Shown piece after piece: positions 23,501 to 35,479 of a DNA stretch of 64,000 bases. The notes under the pieces were generated by a model. It saw nothing but the letters and a program-made list of their open reading frames with translations, did not search any database and was not told where the DNA came from. A program made the translations under genes and the position numbers. The DNA is from Undaria pinnatifida (lineage: Eukaryota; Sar; Phaeophyceae; Laminariales; Alariaceae), in assembly GCA_012845835.1 (NCBI GenBank), contig JABAKD010000028.1, positions 4,957,090-5,021,089 of the forward strand, given 5' to 3'. Each line of letters starts with the position of its first letter. The stretch's first letter is position 1.

Positions 23501-26033
23501 CGGCTGTCCTTCGATCGTGGATCGTTGTAACCACGCTGGGGGAGATGCCCACCTCACGAAAACTCCGAGAGCAGCTTCCTTGTCGCCTCTCATTCCACGA
23601 TACATGGCCAGCGCCGGGTGCTCAGAACCCTGCCAAGATGGAAAGAGTCAAATAGCACATTGAGGGTAAGTTATTTGCCATCGCACAATATACAACATGT
23701 CGTTCAACGCCGATCACATAAAAAAGCAAACATGCCCGTGAATAAAAAAGAAGAAAACCAACTGAAATCAAACAATGAAACCTAGTCTATACATAAACGG
23801 TTCTACTTGAATTAATACTACTTGTTTTCGGCGTACGACAATGCGCAATCACGATCTTTAACGCCTATAATTGACAGACATTATATATAAGAAGAATAAC
23901 GAGGGAAACCAGAACGGAAAATTATATGCTGTACATACGGAGCCTTACTTAGCAAGTGCGTTGTTGTTGGAGAGACGGCGCTACGAATGCCATTGATACT
24001 GTAGTGAACAATTAGTGCATCACATGGACAAAAAAGGAGGAGGAAACCTCACGTTTACATATCCAGTGTTTGGGTACAGCTCCACCGCCTCCGTCAAAAT
24101 CCACCGCACGGCTGCCCTCTCCGAAGCACAACACACCACCGTTATACCGTCCACGCTAGCTTCGATAACGCCCCTCCAACCCCGCTCCGGGATCTCCATC
24201 CTGTCCGATTCCATTAGATCCATCACTGCGAAAGACCTAGCAACCCTTGACCAGTTTACGGCATCCAATGGGGCAGCTACCGCCGCCTCTGGCGCCGGGG
24301 GAAGGGGTGCGATTGGGAGCGCCGGAGGCAGTGGCGCAGCAGGAGACTCGAATCGCGGAAGAGCAGCGGGAATGACCAACCGTTGAAAATCAGGAATGAT
24401 CATTGCAGGTACGATAGGAGGGTCCAGAACAACTGCACCCCCGAGTACAGCAGCCGCCGGGGGTTCCAACGGGGCTTCCGCAGGTAGAATCCCGAGCGGC
24501 GCGGCAACAGGGTCCAGAAGCAGTGGTGCCAACGGTTGTTCCAACAGCGGTGCCGCAGGAAGGATCCTCAGCGGTGCAACAGGCGGTCCCAACAATAGCG
24601 CGGCGGCAGGAAGGATCAGTAGCGGAGTGGCAGGAAGGATCAGCAGCGGTGCAGCCGGTTGTTCCAAATGACGAGCATCAGGTAGGATCATGAGCCGAGC
24701 AGCTGGAGCCCCCAACAGCCGCGGTACGGCCGGTTGGTCCAATAGCAGCGGTGCAGCTGGAAGGATCATGCGCGGAGAAACAGCTGGGGGTCCCAATAGG
24801 AGCAGAGCATCAGCGGCTGGAGGCCCCAGCGGTAGCGGAGCAGTAGCGCGAGATCTCGCCTTCAGCAGATCAGTAAGTATTTCTAGCAGCGAAACAGCAA
24901 GAACTTCGAAGAGATGATGAGCCATACGCCGCAACAGGAGTCCAGCAAGAACGTTCAAGAGCTGAGCAGTAACAGGTGCCAGCCACGGCGCAACAATACG
25001 CCCCACTAGGAGCACCGCAGAAAATATGACAAGCAGCGCAGTAGATAGCGCCAACCTTTGAGCAGCAGCAGGGGTTTCCGGTGGAAGAATCTCGACTCCG
25101 AGCACAGCAGCCGCCGCCGCAGGCAAGAGGCTCAGGGGAGGCCATGGAGCCGCGGGCGTTTCAAGCAAAGTCAACATCACCGGGGAGGAAGCAGGGAGCA
25201 AGACAAAGTTGGGATTCACCATCGGTGACCAATGCGCCGCAGGAACTGTTCGATCTATAAGTGCCGGCGCTGCAGCGGAGTCTTCGATGAAGAGTGATTC
25301 TCTGATTTCCACTGTCTCGTCCCGTCGACATCCTATAAATGGCAAGATCATCCAGATAATCAGTTGCGACCAAGCGTCCCGCAGTATCCAGAAGATGTCG
25401 GTGGTTAACCGTAAAATGCGGCGGCGACGACGGTTACTCCTGCTGTTCGGGTTGACAAGGCGGTAGCGGTAGCGACCGAATCTCCGGTGCCTCCTTCCGA
25501 AGAGCAGGGCCCGAATGTGGTGCGCGGTGATGATGTGGCACATGTACAGAAGCGCGTTCCAGTAAGGCATCATGAACTGATTCGGTGGAGCAGCAGGCTC
25601 CCGATCAAACCTCACCCACTCGAAGCCCTCATTTCCCGCTTGAGCGGCCTGGTGGAAAGCGAGCCCGGTTGGCACCTGGAGCGAGGCAGCAGCGGGGAAA
25701 AAACAATACGTGCCTTGAAAACTATGAAAAGCTTGTCCTACAAAATGCGTTGGTTCGTTACCACATGGAACGTCAATGACTGGGGGGGGGGGGGGGGAGG
25801 GGAGGAACAACACCCCACACAAAATTGAAGAACGCGGGATTGTTCATAATATCAGCACTACTACTTATCTTCTCAGTGTCAGCGTCGGGCGAAACACCGC
25901 ATGCCCACCCTGTCGTAGAATGTGCAACTTCCAAGCAGCTTTCACTCCGAAAGCATGGGTATGCAGGCAGTGCGGTCGAGACGTCAAGAACTCGTGAAAG
26001 GGCACACGCCGCCATTTGGACACACGGCGCCAT
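20557..26033 (-). CDS. Gene P, copy 1: orphan 8-exon gene with a frameshift in exon 1
   Basis: Same exon structure as copy 2. Exons are 25762-26033, 24053-25675, 23486-23629, 22716-22744, 22443-22620, 22272-22375, 21189-21360 and 20557-20694. Exons 2 to 8 are open and in phase, 796 codons including the stop. Exon 1 (272 bases) is 2 bases longer than in copy 2 because the C-run encoding the Pro stretch (plus strand, 25,782-25,797) is longer, so it is out of frame with exon 2. This could be real or a homopolymer error. Internal ATGs at 25,573 and 25,570 in exon 2 could give a shorter product. Protein identity to copy 2 over exon 2 is roughly 94 percent. Functional annotation is given under copy 2. 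Confidence 0.65.
21651..21932 (-). other. Conserved open segment inside a gene P intron
   Basis: Within the intron between exons 6 and 7, a block bounded by an AG and a GTAAGA is conserved in copy 2 (about 54,560-54,650). Spliced after exon 6 it would add about 30 codons ending in a TGA. It may be an alternative last exon. It is not needed for the main model. Confidence 0.25.
22716..22744 (-). CDS. Gene P exon 4, copy 1 (29-base micro-exon)
   Basis: It lies between CTGAACAG and a GTCCGT donor and encodes TNAKKGGNV plus two bases, completed in the next exon. It is needed to keep phase between exons 3 and 5. An alternative acceptor further upstream would add about 14 residues but breaks the phase with exon 3. 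Confidence 0.5.
23128..23478. repeat. Two-unit tandem repeat in a gene P intron
   Basis: Two units of about 170 bp share CTTACATGACCAAGTGCA-type starts, CAACGTTGGTCA, CACCAAGGAAAACAA and GGGGTCATGGGCTTAC. The last element also forms the donor of exon 3. Copy 2 carries both units at about 55,925-56,290. Confidence 0.7.
23783..23789. other. TAGTCTA, candidate excision footprint
   Basis: Copy 2 has CCTATAC at 56,585-56,591 where copy 1 has CCTAGTCTATAC, so a single TA became TA-GTC-TA or the reverse. It lies in an intron of gene P. Confidence 0.55.
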
Positions 26034-26039
26034 AAACAA

Positions 26040-27320
26040 AGCGTCCCCAATCCGATGTTTGCACGAAAAACAAACCATTGTCGAGGGATTATTTATTCGG
26101 TGTGAATATAGTTCAAATGTGTATAGTCTAGACTACATGTTATGTTGTTTACTGAAAATGTTTATTTGTAGCATCGGAATGTGTTTGACCTTTTTTGCCG
26201 GGATCCTCTGATCCGCGTTAAACCCCTTTACCACTGCATCCCGTTGTATTTGAGGCAATACACTCGGAAACAAGTAGGAGAACATTATTGGAATGAAAAA
26301 AGGAATACATCGGATGGGAATGAGGCCGAAAGTAGACTTGTCTTGCTCAACTTCAGCTCAACTTCAACAACAATTGTTTCGGAACTCCAGTGTTGCGGTA
26401 TTACAGTATTACCCCCCTCTTTTTGTTACTGGGTTTGGACAGCTTTCAATCATATTTGTTGAACGTTTTACTTCAACTGGTGTTTACCATCCGGTGATGC
26501 GTTGGCAACGGTCGCTCATAACGCATTCAAGGAAGGCTTCCAAGGGGGGTCGCAAAAAAGGAAACCTACGCACGAAGGCTATACCCTCTTTCTGCTGATA
26601 TCGCGAGCGACCCCTACTCTGGCTTTATTTACCAACAGCTCAACGGCTGTGGGTATTACGAAACTAACAACAGTAAAAACGAATGTATTCGGTTCGTGTA
26701 AATGGCCCTGAGCAGCTAAACGTATGACCCTCATCTGACCATAGTCTTGGTCGCCAGGTTGAACGTAAGTCGGCGTGTTGCGCTTCGTGAAGAGTACTTA
26801 GCTGACACCTAGAACAGCATTGCTAGCGAGGTCGATGCTACTAATAACACGGTAGTAGTCGTGTACCTAAAATATCTGAGGTCTTTTTCCACATACCCCG
26901 TCCGAAAACTGAGTGATCAGTTATAGGCCGGAAAAGTGGCTTATATTTGTGCCATGACTGGCACCAAGTGTAAAACGTTTCTTCTAGCCGTACAAAAAAG
27001 ATCACCCCGTTAAAAAGACATTGGTTAGTTTCGCAGTTGGGGAGCGATGATGCCGTTCAGATGTAAATCGACTATCCGTCCATAATGCAGCAGTTGTACC
27101 TAAATATGAAGTCGATCCATGTTGTAGACTAGACATTTTTGAATACCGTTTTGGCTTGTACACAACTGTCAACAGCAGAGACAAGGTATCTTCGCCATCC
27201 ACTACGGCTGTCTGCTGTTTCGTCAAGCCGGAGACTTGCATAGAGGTAGTAATGAAAGATTACCCCCCCCCCTCCCCCCCCTCGCCCCGCCGTAACCTTC
27301 CTTCGTCACCCTCCGCCCCT
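26040..27320. other. Interval between gene P (copy 1) and gene S (copy 2)
   Basis: This holds the presumed promoter side of gene P and the 3' flank of gene S. A double motif TAGTCTAGACTA is at 26,124-26,135 and is shared with copy 2 (58,917-58,928). No further exon was recognised. C-runs lie near 27,260-27,285. Confidence 0.4.
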
Positions 27321-28679
27321 TCCGGAGTTAAAAGCGCACTTCGTGCAGGAAGTCTAATTCACCTCCTCTCCTACTATTTGCAGGGTGTCCCACGAATGCA
27401 TCAACTACCTCTTGAGAGGTGCTGCCAGTGGACATGTCGACATTCGTGTCGATACCGCTAGGAGCACTCTTTGTTGCCTCATCCACCGTCATCAGGATTG
27501 GCAGCTCACTGAACACCTCACGCATGTTGTCCAGAGCCTCGGAGTTTCCGTCGTCGACGCCGACCAGGACGAAGACACCAGACACGCTGACGTTGGGAGG
27601 AGGGGTGGAGGAGGTTCGTCCCGGCAAGTTGGCAATCTTAACCATGCTGGCATCGGTGGAGATGACGTTTTTGCTCTTAGACCTGCATGCAATATGGATA
27701 CAAAGAACGACCTGTTTGGACTATTCTTCTGCAATAAAAAAGTTGTATACTTTATTTCCTTTTTCTTTTTGGCAAGAATATCAGTAGCAACAGGAGGTGG
27801 GTAATCCTAAATCAGGCAATTTCATGGGGACAAAACACCGGGAACGATTCGCATTTCTTTTGCAGGGAATTTTGCTTTAGCGGCCAGAAAAAACTAGCAA
27901 ACAGGGAAACAGGAAACTTAGGATAAACCGTCGTCGGATAATAATGTCGCTTAGCCGCAGGCATTCAGCCAGGTCAAGGGGCAGCGTAGATGGGATATTG
28001 CGGAGGCGCAAATCTCCCGGGGGGGGGGTATGTGCGGAATCTTTCACGGGTGGCGTACTGCAATGCACGATACGAACGATGTTAATCTATGGGTCATCGT
28101 AGGAAGCATCCTTACCTTTTACCAATGGCAACACTGATCTGACACTTATTGCAATTATGTTATCCGCGACTACGTGCTTTTAGCTCTAAAGTGGAAAAGG
28201 TGAGGCGACGACCGGTAGCAGAGGAAAAGAGAGGTGTGAGAACACTTGTCATCAACAGCAGCATTGAACGGGGTTATCGAGGGACTAAACATTTTTAGTG
28301 AATAGGCGAAGGACTACGAGCTCATCGACACATTTTACAGAATTACAACATGCCGAGCACCGTGGGGAATCGAGGGAAGGGGGTCTGAAAAATTAATTAT
28401 CGTGACGACGAGCAGCGCTGAATCTCACTAACAGGGAACATGAAATGAAGAGCGCAATACAGAGGGGAGACCATTCGATGTATACCGCGGGCGGGGGTGA
28501 GCCTAGGCACAGGATGTAAACTGAACTCTATTATTCAAGAAATGGCAAAGTCGACCGTTTGTTAGACTACAAACATTCTCCGGAGTACACCACAGCATCA
28601 AATCCCCCAAAGCGCTCACCTAACGCGCCGACCCCCGACTGCATTGCACTGCCATTAAAGGACGAACACTGAAGAGCTC

Positions 28680-28686
28680 TAGTCTA
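28680..28686. other. TAGTCTA, candidate excision footprint
   Basis: Copies 1 (2,550-2,551) and 3 (61,476-61,477) both read AGCTCTATACCG, while copy 2 reads AGCTCTAGTCTATACCG. Two of three copies support the simple TA as the earlier state. Confidence 0.6.
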
Positions 28687-29033
28687 TACCGTAAGGAAAA
28701 ATTACTTTTACTTAAAAGATAGTTTAAGTTTAACCCTGTCGCAATCAATGTCATGGCCTATTAATAGCCACGAAACGAATCATAACGCACAACCAAGAAA
28801 AGGTATTACAGCGATATTGGCATAAGGAATCGCGAAGTTCCGTGTGATCCCACTTGGGTTGCACCGCGTGCACGGTACTGTCATCATATCGAATATATAT
28901 CTGTAGATTATTTTGACCGTACCTGGTCAATCATGTTGGTCTTTACCCCCAACCTGATGAATTCACCCCTGCGAAACAACAGTGTATCCTGGTGTACTGG
29001 GGACAACTACATGGAATCAACAATTCATACTCA

Positions 29034-29618
29034 AACCGAACCGAACCGAACCGAACAGAAGCAAGAGTCATCCCTGCACTTTTTTGGCCAAACGTTTCCG
29101 GCCGGTTGAGCTCCTCAAGCATCGGCTAGCAAAGTGATATTTTTATGAACATATTTGTTTTAGCACTAGCGAATAGAACGCTGGTCGGGGTACACGAACG
29201 AATGTCTCCGAACACAACTTTTTAATGAGATGTTCAACTCCTCACCATATTGGTAGCTCCGAAACTTCTGCCGCTTCCTTAGCTGGGGGTCAGTGCCGAA
29301 CCGAACCAAACCGAACCAAACCGAACCGAACCGAACCGAACCGAACCGAACCGAACCGAACCGAACCGAACCGAACCGAACCGAACCGAACCGAACCGAA
29401 CCGAACCGAACCGAACCGAACCGAACCGAACCGAACCGAACCGAACCGAACCGAACCGAACCGAACCGAACCGAACCGAACCGAACCGAACCGAACCGAA
29501 CCGAACCGAACCGAACCGAACCGAACCGAACCGAACCGAACCGAACCGAACCGAACCGAACCGAACCGAACCGAACCGAACCGAACCGAACCGAACCGAA
29601 CCGAACCGAACCAAACCG
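29034..29618. repeat. (CCGAA)n arrays of copy 2, split by a 240-bp sequence
   Basis: A short block (29,034-29,056) and a nearly perfect 323-bp block (29,296-29,618) are separated by unique sequence with no visible terminal repeats. Confidence 0.9.
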
Positions 29619-29879
29619 CACCCACCCTTACCGCATTTTACTCTCTAATTGAAGTTATACCGGTTGGCAGTCATCGTGTGGTCATCATTCAGTAAGGATG
29701 ATGTGTATAGTACCGTTTTCAAACTAATAATTCGCGAGAAGATGCGTCAGCTCACTCACGTGTCATTAACCGCATGGTCCCCCCACCATGCCACAGATGT
29801 TCGGGTAGTAATCGCCGCTCCGAGAAGTAGCACGGTGGCAGACGCCGAGGTGAAGGCTAGCCTTTTCATACCGCCTTAG

Positions 29880-31630
29880 TTACTATTTTTTGATGTACCA
29901 AAATATTATCAAGCATGAAATACCGGGTAGGAACGAGAGAGGGAGTTGAGAGAGAAGCTTCGGTCATTTGTTAGAATATGTACAACGAGAACGTTGAGGT
30001 CGAAACAAGAATCTCTACAGTGTTACGAATAAGAACAACAGAGAAATAACAAATAAGAGCACGGCGCCTATCTGAACATATGAAACAAACTAGTTGTGGC
30101 CGAAAAAGGTAAACTGCACGAAATAGGGATACAGCTTGAAGTGAAGGAATGACAAGAACAAACAGGCCATGCCATGGCCACCTGTGAAGGTAAGCAGCAA
30201 AGATAATGGCGTGGGCTGGATTTCCTATTGTAAGACTGAGATGTGCACGAGCTTAAGCAAAACGTGAGCAGACGTTTTTCATCGGCAGTCTCCTGCAAGT
30301 AGCGTTCCGGCGTTCTAATTGCGTGTTGTTCCAACACGGCGTGCATGAGTACCATGGCAAGATATATTGTTCATTGGAACATGGACTCTGCAGTCCATTG
30401 GTATCTATTTAATTCGTAGCCACAGCCTTGAGTAAAGTAAGTATCTTAATCTAAATGCAGAGGAATACGATATGCGGGGAGTCTCGGTTTGTCAGTTCCC
30501 GTCGGTATGTTGTATATTCAATTTGTAACCATTTTCCCACCGTAAGTATCGGGGAATGTTGGAGGGAATATTGCTAGGAACATTACTATAATGCTGTCTG
30601 TCGGAAAGTACAACAGCTCGTAGAGTACATCTGCCCATTGTGCCGTATTGATCAGGTGACGGTCAGCACTACCTCGATCACTCCTTACGTCTTCTTTCAT
30701 CTCTTCACTTCCCCTGCTTTTTTCTTTCGTTCCCATCGTTTGGTCACATACGCGCCACTTTCAAACTTTGTTTCTTCTTCACAAGTGATGTCCACAAACA
30801 ATCCGGTGTCACTTTCGTAACTCTGAGCACAGAGACAGAGCCTCGAGACTTGTAAGTGTTTTAGGTTATGAGCCTCGCCCATTGATCTATATATCTACTG
30901 GCACCACGCAACGGTGTCCCGCTGAGGTCGCCAAGTGTTTCCGAGAAGTTGGAGGAAGGGTTTGCATTTCCTAAGGTGCGGAGGAATTTTGGATTTATCT
31001 TCAGGGCGCAAGATCAGCTCGACACAGGAGACGCATCGTATTTACGAGTGCGCCAAGTACATCGGGGATATTCGAGAGAGGAGACTGGTTTCGCGCTTTA
31101 CGCGAGGAGCAGGTAAGAACACTGCTAGCACTATATCAAAAGTGTGGCAGAGAGGGATTCCGGGTTCTCGATCACTATCCTACACGTGATGTCGCTATTG
31201 AAACCGTTTCGTCAAGATACCAAGTAGTGTGAAGCACATCAAATATGTTGTCCTCTTGAACATTATGAAATAAGACGAGAATACCAACAGCTGTAGACGC
31301 GCGGCAACGTCATCGGCAAATTGGCCCCAAAGAGGCAATGATCATCTTCAGCTTCTTCTTCGACGTTTACAAGCTATATACATGTGTCAGACTCGGAGAA
31401 ACGGAGCATTCCATCTCCATGGAGCTGTTTTCATGTTTCTACACGTCGAAGTATGTTCTACTGCTATCATGCTACTACGCGCACAGCAAGGTCTAGACTG
31501 CTGTCAAGCTAAATGCAAACGGCAAGATTAACGACCATCATCACGGAGAAACTACTCCAAATTCAATCATGCGTCATTCAGGGATCTCTGATATTCTGGA
31601 AGGGCGACCACGTCCCGAACCCGAATATAT
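29880..31630. other. Interval without a supported gene
   Basis: Aligned to 3,850-5,580 of copy 1. No splice-framed exon was recognised. Minus frames near 30,068-30,355 are the relic discussed for copy 1. Confidence 0.4.
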
Positions 31631-31631
31631 T

Positions 31632-31792
31632 CGCCCTCGACCGTCTATGGCGAGAATACCTACATGAGCTGTTACACGCAGCCAGGACGTAATCGAATTG
31701 GGCACTTAGTCTGGCACGGGGGAAACACCGCCAACCGATACATTTTCAACTACACAGCCTGGCGAGGGAGCAACACCTCTCGTAGACCCGGA
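31632..31792. other. 160-bp insertion relative to copy 1
   Basis: It is flanked by CCCGAATAT and CCCGGAATAT, and an ACCTACAT is repeated inside and after it. It could be a small insertion with an imperfect target duplication or a deletion in copy 1. No coding or tRNA-like content is seen. Confidence 0.4.
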
Positions 31793-32177
31793 ATATTTAC
31801 CTACATCGTCTTCATCTGTAGTCGGTTCTGTGCTAACAACAGAGAGGCGTCCGAACGTGTGTACATCAGCTGTGGTCCACTAAAACTACACACAGTGTAC
31901 CATGCACAGAACAAACCGACACGGCAACATCACGTTCACGGTTTTGTGGGGGAAAAAAGGCCATCGCTCTTACCCTTGCCTCGGCCTACCACATGGCCAA
32001 TTCGACATAACAACCGTGCTCCAGCCAGCACCACCACCATCGACAACACGCCACCAACTTGTACTCGTCGTACGACGAAAAGTACATCCTTATCACGGCG
32101 ACAGGGTATCGTCGTCATTGCACGCCATCAAACTACAGCACAACAACTGGGACGACGTAATTAGCTTCATCAGCTAC

Positions 32178-32239
32178 CATGTATCGTCAGCGACTACTCG
32201 CACAACGGCAGTACTTGCCACAACAAGTAGTAACGCCAT
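32178..32239 (-). CDS. Possible signal-peptide exon, copy 2
   Basis: MALLLVVASTAVVRVVADDT with a GTAGCT donor, matching 5986-6047 in copy 1. The second exon is unknown. Confidence 0.25.
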
Positions 32240-32779
32240 CTACAACAGACGCTACACTCCACTGACCACAACAGCGACATCTCCAATGTAAAAAACGCGA
32301 GGCTCACCTCTGGGAAAAACCCTTAGCGTTGAGCTGAAAAACATAGCACCGCGAATTTAAAGCAAATTACTCGAGAAAAATTATCCCCCTTTTTGATGGA
32401 GACGGACAACATCACCAACTATTATCTCGCACAATGCTAGCTCAAACATCACTAGCACCATAGGCATCAGTATGAAGATGACCGAAGGAATCTCCAGAAA
32501 AGTTTTAGACCAACCCCGTGGTTCGTGAGCTACAAACCAAAGCGTGCAACGAGCTTGGTTGACATTGCAGCACGTAGCGTGAACACCACACGCGATCGGT
32601 GTTTCGTATTTTTTTATTAGGCATTAATCTGTTGAGAACTGGGGACGCAACGGGTTAATTGCACCGCATTTGTATTGCGGGTATGTCAAACACCACCAGC
32701 ACAACCACAAGCCGGCAAACAGCACGCCACGAGCAATACCAAGGCGCAGCCACCACGAGAGAACGGTCGATCATCATCG

Positions 32780-32788
32780 CTATTATCC

Positions 32789-32825
<37 letters not shown>

Positions 32826-32885
32826 TATGATCATCATGATCATCATCATGATCATCATCATCATGATCGTTATCACCATCATCAA
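32780..32885. repeat. (TCA)n tract with palindromic GATCATGATC units
   Basis: About 100 bp of TCA repeats interrupted by ATGATCATCATGATCATC-type units; copy 1 has about 30 bp of TCA only. Confidence 0.9.
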
Positions 32886-34188
32886 AGAGCTTTCTGCGGC
32901 ACTGTTACGCTCTACCCGAGATCTTGTTCTACACTTTAACAGCTGCGAAGGCATGAGCACGACAGCCTTTTCAGCACCACCGGCAGCAACATCAACAGCA
33001 ACAGCAACACGAACGCGAGCTAGGTTTTTGCCTTTGCTTAATTTCGTTTCTTGGTGTTGACGAGGGTATTGTTTTCTCTTAGTCGACTTCTCCAAGTTTT
33101 CAGTTTTTTCTCAAGGCTTTTAAGTAGTTGTATTTTGGAAGTATTAACAGCAGTTCTTCAGCTCGAAAACATGGTTGAACTGCTTATTATTAGTACTTAT
33201 GAACGTAGTACACCTTAATTTCATTTGAACTGTAGTCAACGACAGCAGCACTAGCACCCATGTTGTACTAATGTACGTACAAGGTTTAACCCGTAGCAAT
33301 ACAACAAGCACCTTATACTCACAGACTGCAGGTGGTACACGTACAATGCAGTATAGCACTGAAGACATGATATGTCCACACTTTCTGTAAGTGGTACGCG
33401 CACAGTGCAGTAAAGCGCTGGATACATGGTAAGTCCAAAATTTCGACTTTGTTCGAATCTTACTATGTGCTCTAGGATTCAATTCAGGGCGCGTAGTAAC
33501 AGTACAGCACATACGTTGTGAAATTTTGTTTTTCTAGGATGTAGCGCACTGATTAAGAAAACAGTAGTACGATTTTAGTTTTTTGTTATACGACTACACC
33601 CGCAGTCTATCACCGTACTATCTGAATTTGTAGACATTTTTCGAGTACGTAGGTACACATCTAAAACTGCATAGTACGCGTTTGCGATGTACTGGACAAG
33701 CGTCCACAGTTTTCTAGTTTCTTCGGGTCATGTAAATCTAGGTATACAATCAGGGGGCGTGTTGCACACCCAGCAGACTGGCTTGCGCTTCTTATCTAGA
33801 TTTTTTCTCGCTGGTGACAACGTCACACGTAGTATTTCGTGACAAGATTGCATCTGTATCACAGCGGTTCATACAACAGATCTGAAGGTGTGGTTCCATT
33901 CGTATTTTGATTGTCTTGAATAACATGATTACATCCATATTGCGGATGTTCATACACGGAAGTCTAAATACGATGCAGGATTTTGTGTTTATTATAAGAG
34001 TGTCAAGTTCCCCTGGTTATTGACTTCTCCTCAAAGGGGGCGCATTGAAACATGAACTCTGCAGCCCACTAGTATATATTTGATTCGTAGCCACTGCCTT
34101 GAGTAAACTAAGTATCTTAATCTAAATACAGAGAAATACAATATGTGGGGTGTCTCGGTTTGTTAGTCCCAGTAGGTATGTTGTATAT

Positions 34189-34490
34189 CGCCCCGGTGGC
34201 GTATCAGGTTATCCTCGAGCCTGGTATAGGTCGGTTTTGTGAGTTCGAGCCCCGCCGAATGCATATTCGTATAAATTCGTTGGGACTTGTCTTGTGCACA
34301 AATTGACTTGCGGAAAGCGCGAGAGCGTGAGTTGGCAACACTCGATGAAAAATCGGCGAGCAGTGGGATTGCTGAACCCTATGCGCGATAAAAATTGAAG
34401 GCAAGAACCGGGGGGGTAAAGGGACGGCACCTGTGACCACGGCTTGTCCAGAAGCTGGAAAGCAAAAGTGTGAGAAAAAAACAAAAAAAA
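34189..34490 (+). mobile_element. tRNA-derived SINE
   Basis: This is an insertion of about 300 bp relative to copy 1 (empty site near 7,925). The 5' end is tRNA-like: an A-box (TGGCGTATCAGG, 34,197-34,208) and a B-box (GAGTTCGAGCC, 34,241-34,251) at the spacing of a pol III promoter, and the T-arm-like stem mostly pairs. It ends in an A-rich tail (AAAAAAACAAAAAAAA). ATCG occurs at both borders and may be a short target duplication. The acceptor 3' strand does not pair, so it is not a tRNA gene. It has no coding capacity and would depend on a LINE elsewhere. Confidence 0.8.
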
Positions 34491-34980
34491 TCGAGTTGTA
34501 ATCAACTTGCCACCAAAAGCATCGGGGGACGTTGCAGGGAATTTTGCAAGGAACTTTACCCTAGGACTGCCTGTCGGTAAGTACCACAGCCCGCAGAGTA
34601 CCTCTGCCCGTAACATGAGCATTGTATCGCGTTGGTCAGGTTACGGTCAGCCCTACCTCGATCACTCCTTACGTTTTCTTTCATCTCGTTACTTCTCCTG
34701 CTTTTCTCCGTCGTTTCCATCTTTAGGCCACATAAGCGTCACTTTCAAACTGTATTCTTTATTCTTCTTCACAAGTGATCTTAGCAGACTCTTCGGTGCC
34801 ACCTCTGCAACTCTAAGCCCATAGACAGGGCCTCGAGACTTGCCATTGTTTCATTGCTCAGAGCGAAACATTTGTTCATATTGCTTGCCCGCTCCCCATT
34901 TCTGCGCGGACAAGGAGAGGCTTGTCTGTGTCAACCAAGCCATGCGTAAGAAACACGTGTAGAACGGCAAACATGAAACA

Positions 34981-35459
34981 TCACCGAGAGCCTGGAGAGC
35001 AGATGCGACACGCGGATGCTGCAGGAACCTGCATCAACCGCCCCATACAACCCCCGTCCTTTAAAAATAAACCGAGATCCTGGCCCGGGCTCGGTTTCTT
35101 GTATAGGAAACGACGTGTTCCATCTTCAGCATGGCTGTTGCCGAAATTCTTGTGTCCCCGGAATCTCAGATTGAGTTTCTTTTGGAACTCCTCATTTTGA
35201 GAGGGCCGACAGCGTGTCACAAACGAACAACGACTTTCGAAAAGACGACCACCCTTTGCGCTGGGCAGTAATGATCTAGTACCGCCCCCCTAGTAGTGGT
35301 AAGAAACCGTGATACTGGCGAAGGCGAGCTTTCATCCATAAAATATTCGGTGTGTTCCACGCCAAGTTTAGAAAACACACTCCGGAATTTCTTGCCGGGA
35401 CCAATCCCCGGAAATCTCAGGCCGCGTTGCCTGTGGTCCTCTTTTTTGTGGGGAAGCCG
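34981..35459 (-). CDS. Gene R exons, copy 2
   Basis: The segment 35217-35459 (81 codons including TGA) differs from copy 1 by very few bases. The downstream module at 34981-35200 (KKLNLRFRGHKNFGNSHAED) is less conserved. The third module lies at about 36,500-36,620 (RRLRFRGYCKFGSSYTN). Confidence 0.4.
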
Positions 35460-35479
35460 TGTTATATGTACATCATAGG

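Larger units (their letters stand above)
27328..29869 (-). pseudogene. Gene S, copy 2: exon 2 broken
   Basis: Exon 1 (29760-29869, MKRLAFTSASATVLLLGAAI...) keeps length, signal peptide and GTGAGT donor. Exon 3 (28923-28996) and the 3' exon (27328-27675) are intact. The segment matching exon 2 (about 29,632-29,693) has a TAG in frame and lacks the AG used in copy 1. Either copy 2 is non-functional, it uses another exon, or the copy 1 exon 2 call is wrong. The intron holds a 23-bp and a 323-bp CCGAA block separated by a 240-bp sequence absent from copies 1 and 3. Confidence 0.45.

Noticed and set aside
24396..24917. Plus-strand Ala/Gly/Ser-rich frames inside gene P exon 2
   Set aside because: They are a shadow of the repeat-rich minus exon and lack any splice or start context.
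25487..26211. Plus-strand frame opposite gene P with a signal-like segment (240 codons in copy 2, split in copy 1)
   Set aside because: There is no ATG near the signal-like part, it is not continuous in copy 1, and the minus strand has a consistent multi-exon model.
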